Positions 35,086-43,729 are shown, counted from the stretch's first letter. The stretch is DNA of 64,000 nucleotides from Corynebacterium hindlerae (GCF_014117265.1 NZ_CP059833.1:496001-560000); one strand, 5' to 3'. Program-made: numbers and translations. The notes: a model not told the origin generated them from the sequence alone.

Positions 35086-35674
35086 TAAGCGTTCCTACCT
35101 GGATACTCCGTCCATCGCTGCTCGCAAGAGCCGGTTCCGTGTCGATGCGGACGCGGTGGGCGCCTTCGCGGAGAAGGTCGCCCGGTTCTTCGGCACGGGT
35201 GAATACCTGTTTTGGCAGACGGTTTTTGTTGTTATTTGGATTGGCCTGAATGTTGGTGGCTGGTGGTGGAGCTGGGATCCGTACCCGTTCATCCTGCTCA
35301 ACCTCGCCTTTTCCACGCAGGCTGCCTACGCTGCGCCACTGATTTTGTTGGCACAGAACCGTCAGGAGGACCGGGACCGCTTGGTGCTGGCCGAGGATCG
35401 CCGACGCGCGGAGGAAACGAAGGCGGATACGGAGTTCCTGGCGCGGGAGCTGGCAAGCGTGCGTTTGGCACTCGGTGACAATGTCACCCGCGACTACCTG
35501 CGCCGCGAGCTCGAAGACGTGCACGCCCTCCTCGAGCGTATTGAGGCAAAGCTTGACGACGAGTCAGCTGCCCGCATCGCCCGGGAACACGAGGGTTCGG
35601 AGTACACAGGTTCGGAGTTTTCCGAGCCTCGCCACGGCGACCTGGCGGATAAGGACGATGACGAATCGCGGTAG
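35078..35674 (+). CDS. DUF1003 membrane protein
   Basis: A 198-residue protein with two membrane helices (TVFVVIWIGLNVGGWWW and PFILLNLAFSTQAAYAAPLIL, about residues 45-90) and the family motif LAQNRQEDRDR after the second helix. The C-terminus is a long charged helix (about 100-175), probably coiled coil. The start is ATG 35078 with AGGAGG five bases upstream; the GTG at 35072 is too close to it. The eight-base overlap with the MgtE-like gene implies coupled translation and a shared function, which is unknown. Confidence 0.88.
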   Translation: MTDKRSYLDTPSIAARKSRFRVDADAVGAFAEKVARFFGTGEYLFWQTVFVVIWIGLNVGGWWWSWDPYPFILLNLAFSTQAAYAAPLILLAQNRQEDRDRLVLAEDRRRAEETKADTEFLARELASVRLALGDNVTRDYLRRELEDVHALLERIEAKLDDESAARIAREHEGSEYTGSEFSEPRHGDLADKDDDESR

Positions 35675-35685
35675 GATAGCTAACC

Positions 35686-36819
35686 GTGAACCACAAGATT
35701 TCTGAATCCGATGTTCGTGCCGCGCTGGCCCGCGTGGACGATCCTGAAATTGGTAAGCCAATTACAGAATTGGGCATGGTGAAGTCGGTTGAGGTCGATG
35801 GTGCGGATGTTCGCACAGAGATCTACCTCACCATCGCTGGTTGCCCGATGAAGAACACGATCGTAGCTGGCGCCGAGGCCGCTATCAAGGAGATTCCGGG
35901 CGTCGGAGCTGTTACCGTCACCACTGACGTGATGAGCGACGAACAGCGCCGTGAGCTGCGCACATCATTACGCGGCCATGCTGATACCCCGGAGATTCCT
36001 TTTGCCCAGCCGTCCTCCACCACCCGAGTATTCGCGGTGGCCTCCGGTAAAGGCGGCGTAGGCAAAAGCTCCATGACGGCTAATCTTGCCGTGGCGTTGG
36101 CCCAGCGTGGGCTAAAGGTCGGCATTGTCGATGCTGACATTTATGGTCACTCGATCCCCGGACTGTTCGGCACCGACGAACGCCCGACTGCGGTTGATGA
36201 CATGATCATGCCGGTGCAAGCGCACGGCGTGAAGATGATTTCGATTGCACATTTCACCGAGGGCAACGCCCCAGTGATGTGGCGTGGTCCGATGCTGCAG
36301 CGCGCTATCCAGCAGTTCTTGGCTGACGTGTTCTGGGGAGACCTGGACATCTTGCTGCTGGATCTACCTCCGGGAACTGGTGACGTTGCCATTGCCGTCG
36401 GCCAGCTGCTGCCCAACGCTGAATTGCTCGTGGTCACCACGCCACAGGCGGCCGCCGCAGAAGTGGCAGAGCGGGCTGGTACGGCGTCGTTGCAAACGCA
36501 CCAGCGGGTGGCCGGTGTGATTGAAAACATGGGCGCGATGGTGCTGCCGGATGGCTCCACCATGTCGGTATTCGGTGAAGGCGGTGGCTCCCGGGTGGCT
36601 GAGCGGCTATCTACGCTCACGGGCACCACGGTACCGCTGCTGGGCGAGGTTCCCCTGGATCCCGCGCTGCGCACCGGTGGCGATGAAGGAACCCCGGTGG
36701 TCATCGCCGCCCCTGAGTCCCCCACGGCCCTGGCGATCAACAAGATCGCAGATGCGCTGCACAAGCGTCGCGAGTCGATTGCAGGTAAGACACTCGGGTT
36801 GGGCGTCACTCCGAAGTAG
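35686..36819 (+). CDS. mrp: Mrp/NBP35-family iron-sulfur carrier ATPase
   Basis: A 377-residue protein: an N-terminal MIP18/DUF59 domain (about 5-80) and a deviant Walker ATPase with GKGGVGKSS at 121-129. Family members carry or transfer [4Fe-4S] clusters. The usual C-terminal CxxC of some Mrp proteins is not evident here, so cluster binding through cysteines cannot be assumed; the motif APVMWRGPMLQRAIQQFL is conserved. The start is GTG 35686, 11 bases after the DUF1003 stop. Confidence 0.92.
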   Translation: MNHKISESDVRAALARVDDPEIGKPITELGMVKSVEVDGADVRTEIYLTIAGCPMKNTIVAGAEAAIKEIPGVGAVTVTTDVMSDEQRRELRTSLRGHADTPEIPFAQPSSTTRVFAVASGKGGVGKSSMTANLAVALAQRGLKVGIVDADIYGHSIPGLFGTDERPTAVDDMIMPVQAHGVKMISIAHFTEGNAPVMWRGPMLQRAIQQFLADVFWGDLDILLLDLPPGTGDVAIAVGQLLPNAELLVVTTPQAAAAEVAERAGTASLQTHQRVAGVIENMGAMVLPDGSTMSVFGEGGGSRVAERLSTLTGTTVPLLGEVPLDPALRTGGDEGTPVVIAAPESPTALAINKIADALHKRRESIAGKTLGLGVTPK

Positions 36820-36821
36820 AT

Positions 36822-37838
36822 ATGGAACGGTGTGATGTCCTGATTATTGGCGCTGGGCAGGCTGGACTTGCCACGGCCTATTACCTCCGCCGATCTGGGC
36901 TGCACACCGTCCTCGTCGATGCCACACACTTTCCCGGTGGCTCCTGGAACCGCACCTGGGAGTCGTTGCGGCTATTCTCCCCTGCTCGGATCTCCTCGCT
37001 CCCGGGCTGGCGACTCGATCTTCCGCCGGATTCTTATCCGTCACCGGAGCAGATCGTGGCCTATTTCACTGCTTACGAGCTACGCTACGGCTTCGACATT
37101 CGCAGACCAGTAACTGCGCTGCGAACCAGCGGATCCGGCCCCTTCACCACCCAGCTCTCTACTGGAACATCGATTCAATCTAATTTCGTCGTCAATGCCA
37201 CCGGCAATGCCTCTCGGCCGTTTGTCCCCAGCGTGCCAGGTCAGCGACTATTTCTCGGCAAGCAGCTCCACTCCCGCAATTACCGCACAGCAACGGAATT
37301 CCGAGATCAACGGGTTGCGGTTGTGGGTGGGGGAAATTCCGGCGCCCAAATCGCGGCGGATCTCCTTGGCCAGGCTCACGTCACCTGGTGTACATTGCGG
37401 CCACCTCGTTTTCTCCCCGATGACTACGACGGCGCAAAGTTATTTAGCATCGCTTCCCGATACATTTCCTCAGTGGAGGAAGAGTCACCGAAGATTTCCG
37501 ACCTCGGGGATATCGTCATGGTGCCCGCCGTGAAGGAAGCCCGGGACCAGGGCAAGCTGCAGGCAACGGAGATGTTTGCGCGGCTGACGTCGTCAAGCGC
37601 GGTGTGGGCCGATAGGCACGAAACCGAACTAGACGCGGTTATTTGGTGCACGGGTTTTCGGCCGGCTCTCCGCCACCTAAGGGGTTATCGCTTAGAGCTT
37701 AACGGGACCGCTGTGGTCGGCGCACCGGGAATGCATGTGGTGGGTTACGGCGATTGGGTTGGGCCAGCTGCAGACACGATCCTCGGGGTAAGTCCTTACG
37801 CTCGGGCTGCAGCGAAGGACATTATGGAGCAAGCTTAG
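36822..37838 (+). CDS. Flavin-containing monooxygenase-like oxidoreductase
   Basis: A 338-residue FAD/NAD(P)H enzyme with two Rossmann motifs: GAGQAG at residues 10-15 for FAD and VVGGGNSG at about 165-172 for NADPH, plus the GGSWNRTWESLRLFSPA segment typical of CzcO/ArsO-type monooxygenases. No arsenic gene is nearby, so an ArsO role is not supported. The substrate is unknown. It starts two bases after mrp and overlaps the convergent tatB stop by four bases. Confidence 0.83.
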   Translation: MERCDVLIIGAGQAGLATAYYLRRSGLHTVLVDATHFPGGSWNRTWESLRLFSPARISSLPGWRLDLPPDSYPSPEQIVAYFTAYELRYGFDIRRPVTALRTSGSGPFTTQLSTGTSIQSNFVVNATGNASRPFVPSVPGQRLFLGKQLHSRNYRTATEFRDQRVAVVGGGNSGAQIAADLLGQAHVTWCTLRPPRFLPDDYDGAKLFSIASRYISSVEEESPKISDLGDIVMVPAVKEARDQGKLQATEMFARLTSSSAVWADRHETELDAVIWCTGFRPALRHLRGYRLELNGTAVVGAPGMHVVGYGDWVGPAADTILGVSPYARAAAKDIMEQA

Positions 37839-38296
37839 GTGATATCCGCCCAGGAGAACCCGCCGGCTTTAGGGTCTTCGCCCTGGTCCGGGCGCTGAAT
37901 TTTTGTGGTTTCCGGGGTGGTCTGCTGTGTGGGATCAGTGTTGTAGAGCGCTGCCCGGGCTCGCTCAGTTTTGCCGGCGGTGTCCTCTCCCATGACTTTC
38001 TTTGGGTCGAAGGAGTCGAAGAAAGAATCGTCGCCTTCGAGAAGTGTTTTAGTCAGTGCTGCGCGTGGCCCCATCCGGGTGAGCGTGGCAAGTTCTTGGA
38101 CTGGCTTACGGAAGTCATCAAATTCGGGGCCGAATTCTTCATTGAGCCCCTGCTTGGCATTATTGATTGCGGTGCGGGCGGCCAACAGCGCGGCGCGCAG
38201 ATCCTGAATGACCTTGGGGAGCCGTTCCGGCCCGATCACGATCAAACCAATCACAAAAATGACGAAAATTTCGCCCCAGCCAACATCGGTAAACAC
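37835..38296 (-). CDS. tatB: Sec-independent translocase component TatB
   Basis: A 153-residue protein with one N-terminal membrane helix (GEIFVIFVIGLIVIGPERL), the glutamate and GPERLP hinge of the Tat A/B family, an amphipathic helix (about 25-60) and a long polar tail. The length and the FTDVGWGE start mark it as TatB rather than TatA. TatB acts in the receptor complex for folded, twin-arginine proteins. Its position after sigE and the anti-sigma gene is conserved in mycobacteria and corynebacteria. Confidence 0.9.
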   Translation of the reverse strand: MFTDVGWGEIFVIFVIGLIVIGPERLPKVIQDLRAALLAARTAINNAKQGLNEEFGPEFDDFRKPVQELATLTRMGPRAALTKTLLEGDDSFFDSFDPKKVMGEDTAGKTERARAALYNTDPTQQTTPETTKIQRPDQGEDPKAGGFSWADIT

Positions 38297-38341
38297 TGTT
38301 ATAACCTTAGTCTGCTTTCACCCAAAAGTCGTGTCATGCTG

Positions 38342-38764
38342 CTAACCGCGTTGGTTGCGACGCACCGCGCGGTAGAAAAACTCCACGCGATCTAGGATCG
38401 TCGCCCCCTTAGGGTTCACAATGTCCTTTGCGTCCGGACCGTCGGGGCAGCTTTGCGCGATCAACGTCAGTTTCGCCATCAGTGTGGAGGGCACTGAAAT
38501 GTCCTCATCAGCAACTTCCCGGAGGCGCTGCGCCGCCCGTCGCTGCTGCATCACCTCGGCCCGGCACTCCGGGCAGTGCACGAGGTGAATCCGGGCCCGA
38601 TTCATCGCCACCGGGCTGAGTTCATTGTCAACAAACCCAGCTACGGCCTCGGGGCTCAAGTGCTCGACGGATGCGAACTCGCGTGGCTTCTCAGCTGCTT
38701 TTTCCGAGGCTTTGTCAGCGCTGTTACCGGACCGCCTGTGAGGCCGTGAGGCGCGAGAAATCAT
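38342..38764 (-). CDS. cseE: Anti-sigma-E factor (zinc-associated)
   Basis: A 140-residue protein with a basic, disordered N-terminus and an anti-sigma zinc-finger motif HxxxCxxC at H60, C64 and C67 (HLVHCPEC), followed by helices that grip the sigma factor. No membrane helix is present, so it is cytoplasmic. It starts 57 bases after the sigE stop, and would hold SigE inactive until envelope or redox stress. In mycobacteria the homologue is RseA; the corynebacterial name CseE is used here. Confidence 0.87.
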   Translation of the reverse strand: MISRASRPHRRSGNSADKASEKAAEKPREFASVEHLSPEAVAGFVDNELSPVAMNRARIHLVHCPECRAEVMQQRRAAQRLREVADEDISVPSTLMAKLTLIAQSCPDGPDAKDIVNPKGATILDRVEFFYRAVRRNQRG

Positions 38765-38821
38765 AGGAAAAACGCCTCCTTCCTCGCCTGACAGAACTGA
38801 TTGTTGCGCTTAGTGTCAATA

Positions 38822-39457
38822 CTAGACGTGCGCAGGCAACAGCAGCTGTGCATTTTCGTCAGTGATCGCCGCGTGCTCGAGGTACGCTCGGATTTGCGAA
38901 CGCCCTCGGTGGATCCGCGAGCGGACAGTTCCCAGCTTCACGCCGAGGGTATCGGCTATCTCGTCGTAAGAAAGCCCCAGCATGTCACACAGCACAACCG
39001 CCACGCGGAACTCGGGACTCAGCTGGTCCAGCGCTGCCTGCAGAACTGGATCCAGGTTAGAAACGGAGTATGCCTGCTCCGGAGTGAGGTCGGTGCCTGG
39101 CACCCGTTCGTAGTCCTCCGGCAAGGCCTCCATCCGGATTTTGCTGCGGTGCCGGACCATATCCAAAAACAGGTTGGTGGTGATGCGGTGCAGCCAGCCC
39201 TCGAACGTGCCCGGCTGGTAGCTCTTCAGCGAGCGGAAGACGCGCATGAAGGTTTCTTGAGTGAGGTCTTCCGCGTCATGTTGGTTACCGGAAAGCCGGA
39301 ACGCGAGGCGATAAACGCTGTCTGCGTGTTCCGCAACCAGTTCCGCCCATGTTGGCATGTCCGCGTGTCCAGCATCGAACGCTGCGGTGCCCGTCAACTG
39401 TGCGGGTTCCTCGGTGTGCGCTGCGCCGGGCAGCTCCGGGGAATCGAATGAGCTCAT
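38822..39457 (-). CDS. sigE: ECF sigma factor SigE
   Basis: A 211-residue ECF sigma factor. Region 2 (about 40-105) includes [20 protein letters not shown] and a core-binding helix; region 4 (about 145-195) carries the [23 protein letters not shown] with RSRIHRGR. A 30-residue N-terminal extension precedes region 2. The gene order sigE-cseE-tatB is the standard one. It is divergent from the O-methyltransferase gene, with a candidate ECF-type promoter upstream. Confidence 0.94.
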   Translation of the reverse strand: MSSFDSPELPGAAHTEEPAQLTGTAAFDAGHADMPTWAELVAEHADSVYRLAFRLSGNQHDAEDLTQETFMRVFRSLKSYQPGTFEGWLHRITTNLFLDMVRHRSKIRMEALPEDYERVPGTDLTPEQAYSVSNLDPVLQAALDQLSPEFRVAVVLCDMLGLSYDEIADTLGVKLGTVRSRIHRGRSQIRAYLEHAAITDENAQLLLPAHV

Positions 39458-39529
39458 AGAAGTATTGTGCCTGATCTTTCTGTCATAACACCAATTTGTG
39501 GGTTCACGGTGGCGCGTCTGTCATTATGT

Positions 39530-39558
39530 ATAACCGCCTGAGGTGAAAATTTGTTCCG
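39530..39558 (-). promoter_or_regulatory. Candidate ECF-type promoter of sigE
   Basis: On the minus strand GGAAC is followed after 18 bases by GTTATA, about 75 bases before the sigE start. This fits the GGAA...GTT pattern of SigE/SigH-type promoters and suggests feedback or SigH control. The GGAAC also lies in an imperfect palindrome reaching to about 39590. Confidence 0.5.
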
Positions 39559-39689
39559 TTTCAGTTGAGAAACCTCTGAAGGAACGGTCACGGCTTCGCA
39601 ACATCTCCCCTTCCACCACTTCCATTTACTACTGTCACAACTTGTGGTTACACGCCCCGAAAATCACGCACGACCAGGTCACGTCGACC

Positions 39690-39695
39690 TACACT
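39690..39695 (+). promoter_or_regulatory. -10 element of the O-methyltransferase gene (leaderless)
   Basis: TACACT, a perfect TANANT hexamer, lies seven bases before GTG 39703 with no Shine-Dalgarno sequence between. Confidence 0.55.
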
Positions 39696-39702
39696 GAGCA
39701 TC

Positions 39703-40347
39703 GTGACTGAAACTGCGATGGAAGCCCTCCGAACCTACATCTTCGACACCACCGAATCCACCCCAGCATTGGAAACTGCCCTCCAACACGCTGAGGAGTT
39801 TGGACTTCGGGTTCCCGATGCAATCACTGGCTCTTTGCTAGCCACCCTTGCAGCAGGAGCCGCAACCCCTGCTGCGTCCGGAGCCATCGCGGTCACCCCA
39901 GCTGCCAGCGTCATCGGTTTGTACCTCTTGAAAGGACTAGGCGACAGCGGTCACCTGACCTGCATCGACCCCGAATCGGAGCATCAGCGCCACGCAAAGT
40001 CGTGCTTCCAGGAAGCCGGCTACAAGTCCTCCAGCTTCCGTTTCCTCCCCTCACGACCACTCGAAGTGATGGGCAGGCTAGCCAACGACTCCTACCAATT
40101 CGTGTACGGAGATGTAGCGCCCGTCGATCAGCGCGCCTTCGTTGACGCTGCCTGGCCACTCCTCGCTTCAGGTGGCGTCCTGGTGCTCGCGGATTCCTTG
40201 CTCGACGGCACGCTTGCCGACGCCACCCGCACCGATCGTGACACCGTCGCAGCGCGGGAGACTGACGCTTACCTACGAGAGATGCCAGGCACCCTGGTTA
40301 CTCGTCTCCCGCTGGGCGCTGGGCTGACTATCGTTACCAAGCGCTAG
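39703..40347 (+). CDS. O-methyltransferase (SAM-dependent)
   Basis: A 214-residue class I methyltransferase. The SAM-binding motif lies around GAIAVTPAASVIGLYLL, the acidic loop LTCIDPESEHQ and the strand FVYGDVAP; the layout matches the small caffeoyl-CoA-type O-methyltransferases that mycobacteria carry divergent from sigE. The canonical glycine-rich ExGxGxG motif is weak in this copy. The substrate is unknown. The start is GTG 39703, or ATG 39718 if the leaderless start is wrong. Confidence 0.85.
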   Translation: MTETAMEALRTYIFDTTESTPALETALQHAEEFGLRVPDAITGSLLATLAAGAATPAASGAIAVTPAASVIGLYLLKGLGDSGHLTCIDPESEHQRHAKSCFQEAGYKSSSFRFLPSRPLEVMGRLANDSYQFVYGDVAPVDQRAFVDAAWPLLASGGVLVLADSLLDGTLADATRTDRDTVAARETDAYLREMPGTLVTRLPLGAGLTIVTKR

Positions 40348-40433
40348 CCATGTTAGCTAGTAGCCACGTCACGGTTACTGGCCGGCAACACAGCTTTTGC
40401 TCCCCACTTCTCAGGGCGAGCGCCAGCTAAAAC

Positions 40434-40510
40434 ATTTGGTAAAAAGTTCGAGCAAAGCCAGCCTCGCCCCTGTTGTGGCGCCTTTTCCTTTTCAAATTCT
40501 CTACTAACCG
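40434..40510. repeat. Family A inverted repeat, degraded copy
   Basis: Left arm TTTGGTAAAAAGTTCGAG and right arm TTCAAATTCTCTACTAACCG resemble the arms at 13108-13212 and 63682-63790 but have lost one tandem unit each and much of their pairing. Confidence 0.55.
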
Positions 40511-40671
40511 ATCCACATCCGATGGTGCGTCCTATTCCACCTGGAAAGTTCGTCCCTTTAAAACGCTCCCCGAACCACGTACCAGCACCACAACGGAACC
40601 AGAACCGATCGAAACAATGGTGTCCCGACAACCACACGTCGGTCGAATACATTTTTTGGGTTTAGGGACAA

Positions 40672-40712
40672 AATGTGTGCCCGGGCGGGCATTTTTGTGT
40701 TGTTACTTCACC
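40672..40712. repeat. Family D palindrome, imperfect copy
   Basis: ACAAAATGTGTGCCCGGGC and a run ending TTGTGTTGTTACTTCACCCC reproduce the family D pattern with an insertion in the second arm. Confidence 0.6.
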
Positions 40713-40751
40713 CCTGGGGGCTCTGACCACGGCCCCTGAAGTTTCTTGCTA

Positions 40752-40856
40752 AAACCCGGGAAACATTCCCCGGATCTCGGGCCAAAAACAGTGAAATAGC
40801 AGGCGTGAAGCCTTAAAAGTTCACTGAAACCCGGGGAACACTTCCCGGGTTTTGCA
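40752..40856. repeat. Family C palindromic pair, copy 2
   Basis: AACCCGGGAAACATTCCCCGG (positions 40752-40772, cited in part) and AACCCGGGGAACACTTCCCG with GGTTTT form the two arms around a centre of about 55 bases that includes GGCGTGAAGCC. The CCGGATCTC after the first arm is shared with the 27811 copy. Confidence 0.75.
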
Positions 40857-40857
40857 A

Positions 40858-40905
40858 GGTTAAGTAACACAATGTGCGCCCGGGCACACATTGTGTTACT
40901 TAACC
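40858..40905. repeat. Family D palindrome, 48 bases, near perfect
   Basis: Perfect 19-base arms, GGTTAAGTAACACAATGTG and its reverse complement, flank a GCCCGGGC core. It starts two bases after the family C unit ends and finishes three bases before the glgC terminator. Confidence 0.88.
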
Positions 40906-40907
40906 CT

Positions 40908-40948
40908 AAAAACAGCGCCACCCCACTGCAAAGAATGGGGTGGCGCTG
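40908..40948 (-). terminator. Terminator of glgC
   Basis: Read on the minus strand, 13-base arms CAGCGCCACCCCA and TGGGGTGGCGCTG (40913-40925 and 40936-40948) enclose a ten-base loop and are followed by TTTTT. It starts 16 bases after the glgC stop. Confidence 0.9.
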
Positions 40949-40964
40949 CGTAAGTGTGAGAATT

Positions 40965-42182
40965 CTAGACGCGCTGGTTCTTTCCGACACAAACCACTCC
41001 GCCAGCGGAGATAGTGAAGCGGGAAGCATCACGCTCAAGGTCAACGCCGATGAATTCGCCTTCGGAAACTACGACGTTCTTGTCCAGGATGGCGTGGCGA
41101 ACCACAGCTCCCTTGCCCACGCGCACGCCTGGCATGAGAACGGCACCTTCCACGGTGGCGCCTTCCTCCACGATGACGTTGTTCGACAGCACCGAATTGC
41201 GCACCGTGCCGCCGGAAATAATACAGCCGGAGGCAACCATGGAGGACTGTGCGATGCCGCCTTGGACGAACTTCGCTGGTGGGAAGTTACCGTCTTCCGT
41301 GCAGTGGATAGGCCACTTGCGGTTGTACAGGTTGAACACCGGGTGCACGGAGATGAGGTCCATGTGCGCCTCGTAGAAGGCGTCGATGGTACCTACGTCA
41401 CGCCAGTAGCCCTTGTCGCGGTCAGAGGAGCCTGGGACGGCGTTGGCGGAGAAGTCGTAAACGTTCGCTTCGCCCTTGTCCACGAAGTACGGGATGATGT
41501 CGCCACCCATGTCGTGGTCGGAGTCCTCGTTGTCTTCGTCGGCGGTGAGCGCCGCGATGAGGGCATCCGTGGTGAAGATGTAGTTACCCATGGACGCGTA
41601 CGTCATGGTTGGGTCATCCGGGGTGCCGGGTGGGTCAGCAGGCTTTTCCAGGAATTCGGTGATGTTGCCGTCTTCGTCGGACTGAATGCAGCCGAAGGCC
41701 GTTGCTTCTTCCCGTGGCACGCGAATACCGGCGACGGTGACGGACTTGCCAGACTTGATGTGGTCATCGAGCATCTGACGCGGATCCATGCGGTAGACGT
41801 GATCGGCACCGAACACAATGACGTAATCCGGGTTTTCGTCGTAGATAAGGTTCAGCGACTGCAGGATAGCGTCGGCCGAGCCGGTGTACCAGCGCTTGCC
41901 CAGGCGCTGCTGTGCAGGTACTGGGGTGATGTATTGGCCGGTAAGTCCGGACAGCTGCCAGGATTGGGAGATGTGCCGGTCAAGGGAATGCGACTTGTAC
42001 TGGGTCAGGACGCAGATTTGCATAAATCCTGCGTTGACCAGGTTGGACAGCACGAAATCGATGAGTCGGTAGGTGCCACCGAATGGTACTGCCGGCTTTG
42101 CTCGGTCCGCAGTCAACGGAAACAGACGTTTGCCCTCGCCACCAGCGAGAACGATTGCTAATACATGGGGTTGAGTTCTCAC
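40965..42182 (-). CDS. glgC: Glucose-1-phosphate adenylyltransferase
   Basis: GlgC makes ADP-glucose from ATP and glucose-1-phosphate, the committed step of alpha-glucan synthesis. The 405-residue protein starts [20 protein letters not shown] with the nucleotide-binding [10 protein letters not shown] at 14-23; a left-handed beta-helix is at the C-terminus. The frame is open to 42242, but GTG 42182 gives the usual length and has TACGTT seven bases upstream, suggesting a leaderless mRNA. It is divergent from glgA with a 193-base intergenic region. Confidence 0.95.
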   Translation of the reverse strand: MRTQPHVLAIVLAGGEGKRLFPLTADRAKPAVPFGGTYRLIDFVLSNLVNAGFMQICVLTQYKSHSLDRHISQSWQLSGLTGQYITPVPAQQRLGKRWYTGSADAILQSLNLIYDENPDYVIVFGADHVYRMDPRQMLDDHIKSGKSVTVAGIRVPREEATAFGCIQSDEDGNITEFLEKPADPPGTPDDPTMTYASMGNYIFTTDALIAALTADEDNEDSDHDMGGDIIPYFVDKGEANVYDFSANAVPGSSDRDKGYWRDVGTIDAFYEAHMDLISVHPVFNLYNRKWPIHCTEDGNFPPAKFVQGGIAQSSMVASGCIISGGTVRNSVLSNNVIVEEGATVEGAVLMPGVRVGKGAVVRHAILDKNVVVSEGEFIGVDLERDASRFTISAGGVVCVGKNQRV

Positions 42183-42189
42183 ATATTCC

Positions 42190-42195
42190 AACGTA
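42190..42195 (-). promoter_or_regulatory. -10 element of glgC (leaderless)
   Basis: On the minus strand TACGTT ends seven bases before the GTG at 42182. Confidence 0.45.
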
Positions 42196-42362
42196 TCTAC
42201 ATTCACCACCTTCTGCAGTGGCACAGAGAAGTTTTTCCCCACAAAACCCCCTGAGCAGGGAAAATGATTTCATATTTAATTATTCATTCGGCCTAATGTG
42301 GGGTTATCGCCCCCATTTGGAGTCCCCAAATCTCACACGCTGCGGGTAACCGGGCAAATGGC

Positions 42363-42368
42363 TACATT
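42363..42368 (+). promoter_or_regulatory. -10 element of glgA (leaderless)
   Basis: TACATT ends seven bases before ATG 42376. Divergent glgC shows the same arrangement. Confidence 0.5.
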
Positions 42369-42375
42369 CGAAAGT

Positions 42376-43548
42376 ATGCGAGTTGGAATGATGACCAAGG
42401 AATACCCACCGGAGATTTACGGCGGTGCGGGTGTACATATTGCTGAGCTCACCCGCTACATGCGTGAGATCACCGAGGTGGATGTGCATTGCATGGGGGC
42501 TCCCCGTGATGAGGCGAACGTTTTCGTTCACGGCGTTGACCCGGAACTTAAGGATGCCAACGCATCCATTCAGACCTTGTCTACTGGCCTGCGGATGGCT
42601 AATGCTGCAAGCAATGTGGACGTTGTTCACTCCCACACCTGGTACGCGGGGCTTGGTGGCCACTTGGCTGCACGTTTGTACGACATCCCGCATATTGCCA
42701 CTGCGCACTCGTTGGAGCCACATCGCCCGTGGAAGCGTGAGCAGCTCGGCGGTGGCTACGAGGTGTCCTCGTGGTCGGAGAAGAATGCGATGGAGTACGC
42801 CGACGCAGTGATCGCGGTGTCGGCCCGCATGAAGGACGCGATCCTCGACGCCTACCCTCGTATCGAGCCCGACAAGGTCCGAATCGTGCTCAACGGCATT
42901 GATACGCAGTTGTGGCAGCCTCGCCCGACGTTCGAAGAGAACCCACAGTCTGTTCTCAAGGAGCTGGGTGTGGACCCTGAACGTCCGATTGTCGCATTCG
43001 TCGGCCGTATCACCAGGCAGAAGGGCGTGGGGCACCTGGTGAAGGCCGCTAAGCTTTTCGACGACGGTGTCCAGCTTGTTCTCTGCGCCGGCGCACCGGA
43101 TACCCCGGAGATTGCTGCAGAAACGAAGGCGTTGGTCGAAGAACTCCAAGCACAGCGCGACGGCATTTTCTGGGTTCAAGAGTTCCTGCCGAAGGACAAG
43201 ATCCAGGAGATCCTCACCGCCGCTGATACTTTCGTCTGCCCTTCCATTTACGAACCGCTCGGCATCGTGAACCTGGAGGCTATGGCGTGTGGCACTGCTG
43301 TGGTGGCTTCCGATGTTGGAGGTATTCCGGAGGTTGTGGTCGATGGCACCACCGGCACGCTGGTCCACTACGACGAGTCTGACCCGGATGGTTTCGAGCG
43401 CGGCATCGCAGAGGCTGTGAACAAGATGGTTGTTGATCGCGACAACGCCCAGAAGATGGGCCAGGCCGGTCGTGACCGCGCTGTCAATGATTTCTCTTGG
43501 GCCACCATCGCCCAGCAGACCGTGGATGTGTACAAGTCACTGATGTAA
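42376..43548 (+). CDS. glgA: GT4-type glycogen synthase (GlgA/GlgM type)
   Basis: A 390-residue GT-B glycosyltransferase that uses ADP-glucose. The N-terminus MRVGMMTKEYPPEIYGGAGV has the GT4-type glycine-rich acceptor loop; the donor-binding motif is PSIYEPLGIVNLEAMACGTAVV with the two catalytic-region glutamates. In mycobacteria the orthologue (GlgM) also makes maltose-1-phosphate from ADP-glucose and glucose-1-phosphate; whether that holds here cannot be read from sequence. The start is ATG 42376, set by the length of the family and the -10 hexamer before it. Confidence 0.93.
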   Translation: MRVGMMTKEYPPEIYGGAGVHIAELTRYMREITEVDVHCMGAPRDEANVFVHGVDPELKDANASIQTLSTGLRMANAASNVDVVHSHTWYAGLGGHLAARLYDIPHIATAHSLEPHRPWKREQLGGGYEVSSWSEKNAMEYADAVIAVSARMKDAILDAYPRIEPDKVRIVLNGIDTQLWQPRPTFEENPQSVLKELGVDPERPIVAFVGRITRQKGVGHLVKAAKLFDDGVQLVLCAGAPDTPEIAAETKALVEELQAQRDGIFWVQEFLPKDKIQEILTAADTFVCPSIYEPLGIVNLEAMACGTAVVASDVGGIPEVVVDGTTGTLVHYDESDPDGFERGIAEAVNKMVVDRDNAQKMGQAGRDRAVNDFSWATIAQQTVDVYKSLM

Positions 43549-43566
43549 GACGCATCGCGCCTCCAT

Positions 43567-43598
43567 TTCCGGTCGGATCCTTTCAATCCGGCCGGTTT
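43567..43598 (+). terminator. Probable terminator of glgA
   Basis: CCGGTCGGAT and ATCCGGCCGG form a ten-base stem with one G-T pair around CCTTTCA..., followed by a short T-run. It starts about 20 bases after the glgA stop. Confidence 0.65.
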
Positions 43599-43729
43599 AT
43601 GCTGTCGCCACTTGTCGCTACCCGCCCCTCCGACGGAGAAATCGGTACGCTGGTTGTGTCTAGCAAGTGGCGTCACACAATCTAGCTGCTTCACGTGCAA
43701 TCCCTCCCCCGGCAATCGAAGGAAAGCCA

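Larger units (their letters stand above)
40348..40964. other. Repeat island without genes
   Basis: This 617-base gap between the O-methyltransferase and glgC holds four repeat units in a row (families A, D, C, D) and then the glgC terminator. ORFs across it lack ribosome binding sites and follow repeat sequence, so none is called. Confidence 0.75.

Noticed and set aside
40353..40739. ORFs crossing the repeat island on both strands
   Set aside because: They are built of repeat-family sequence, have no ribosome binding site, and overlap each other.
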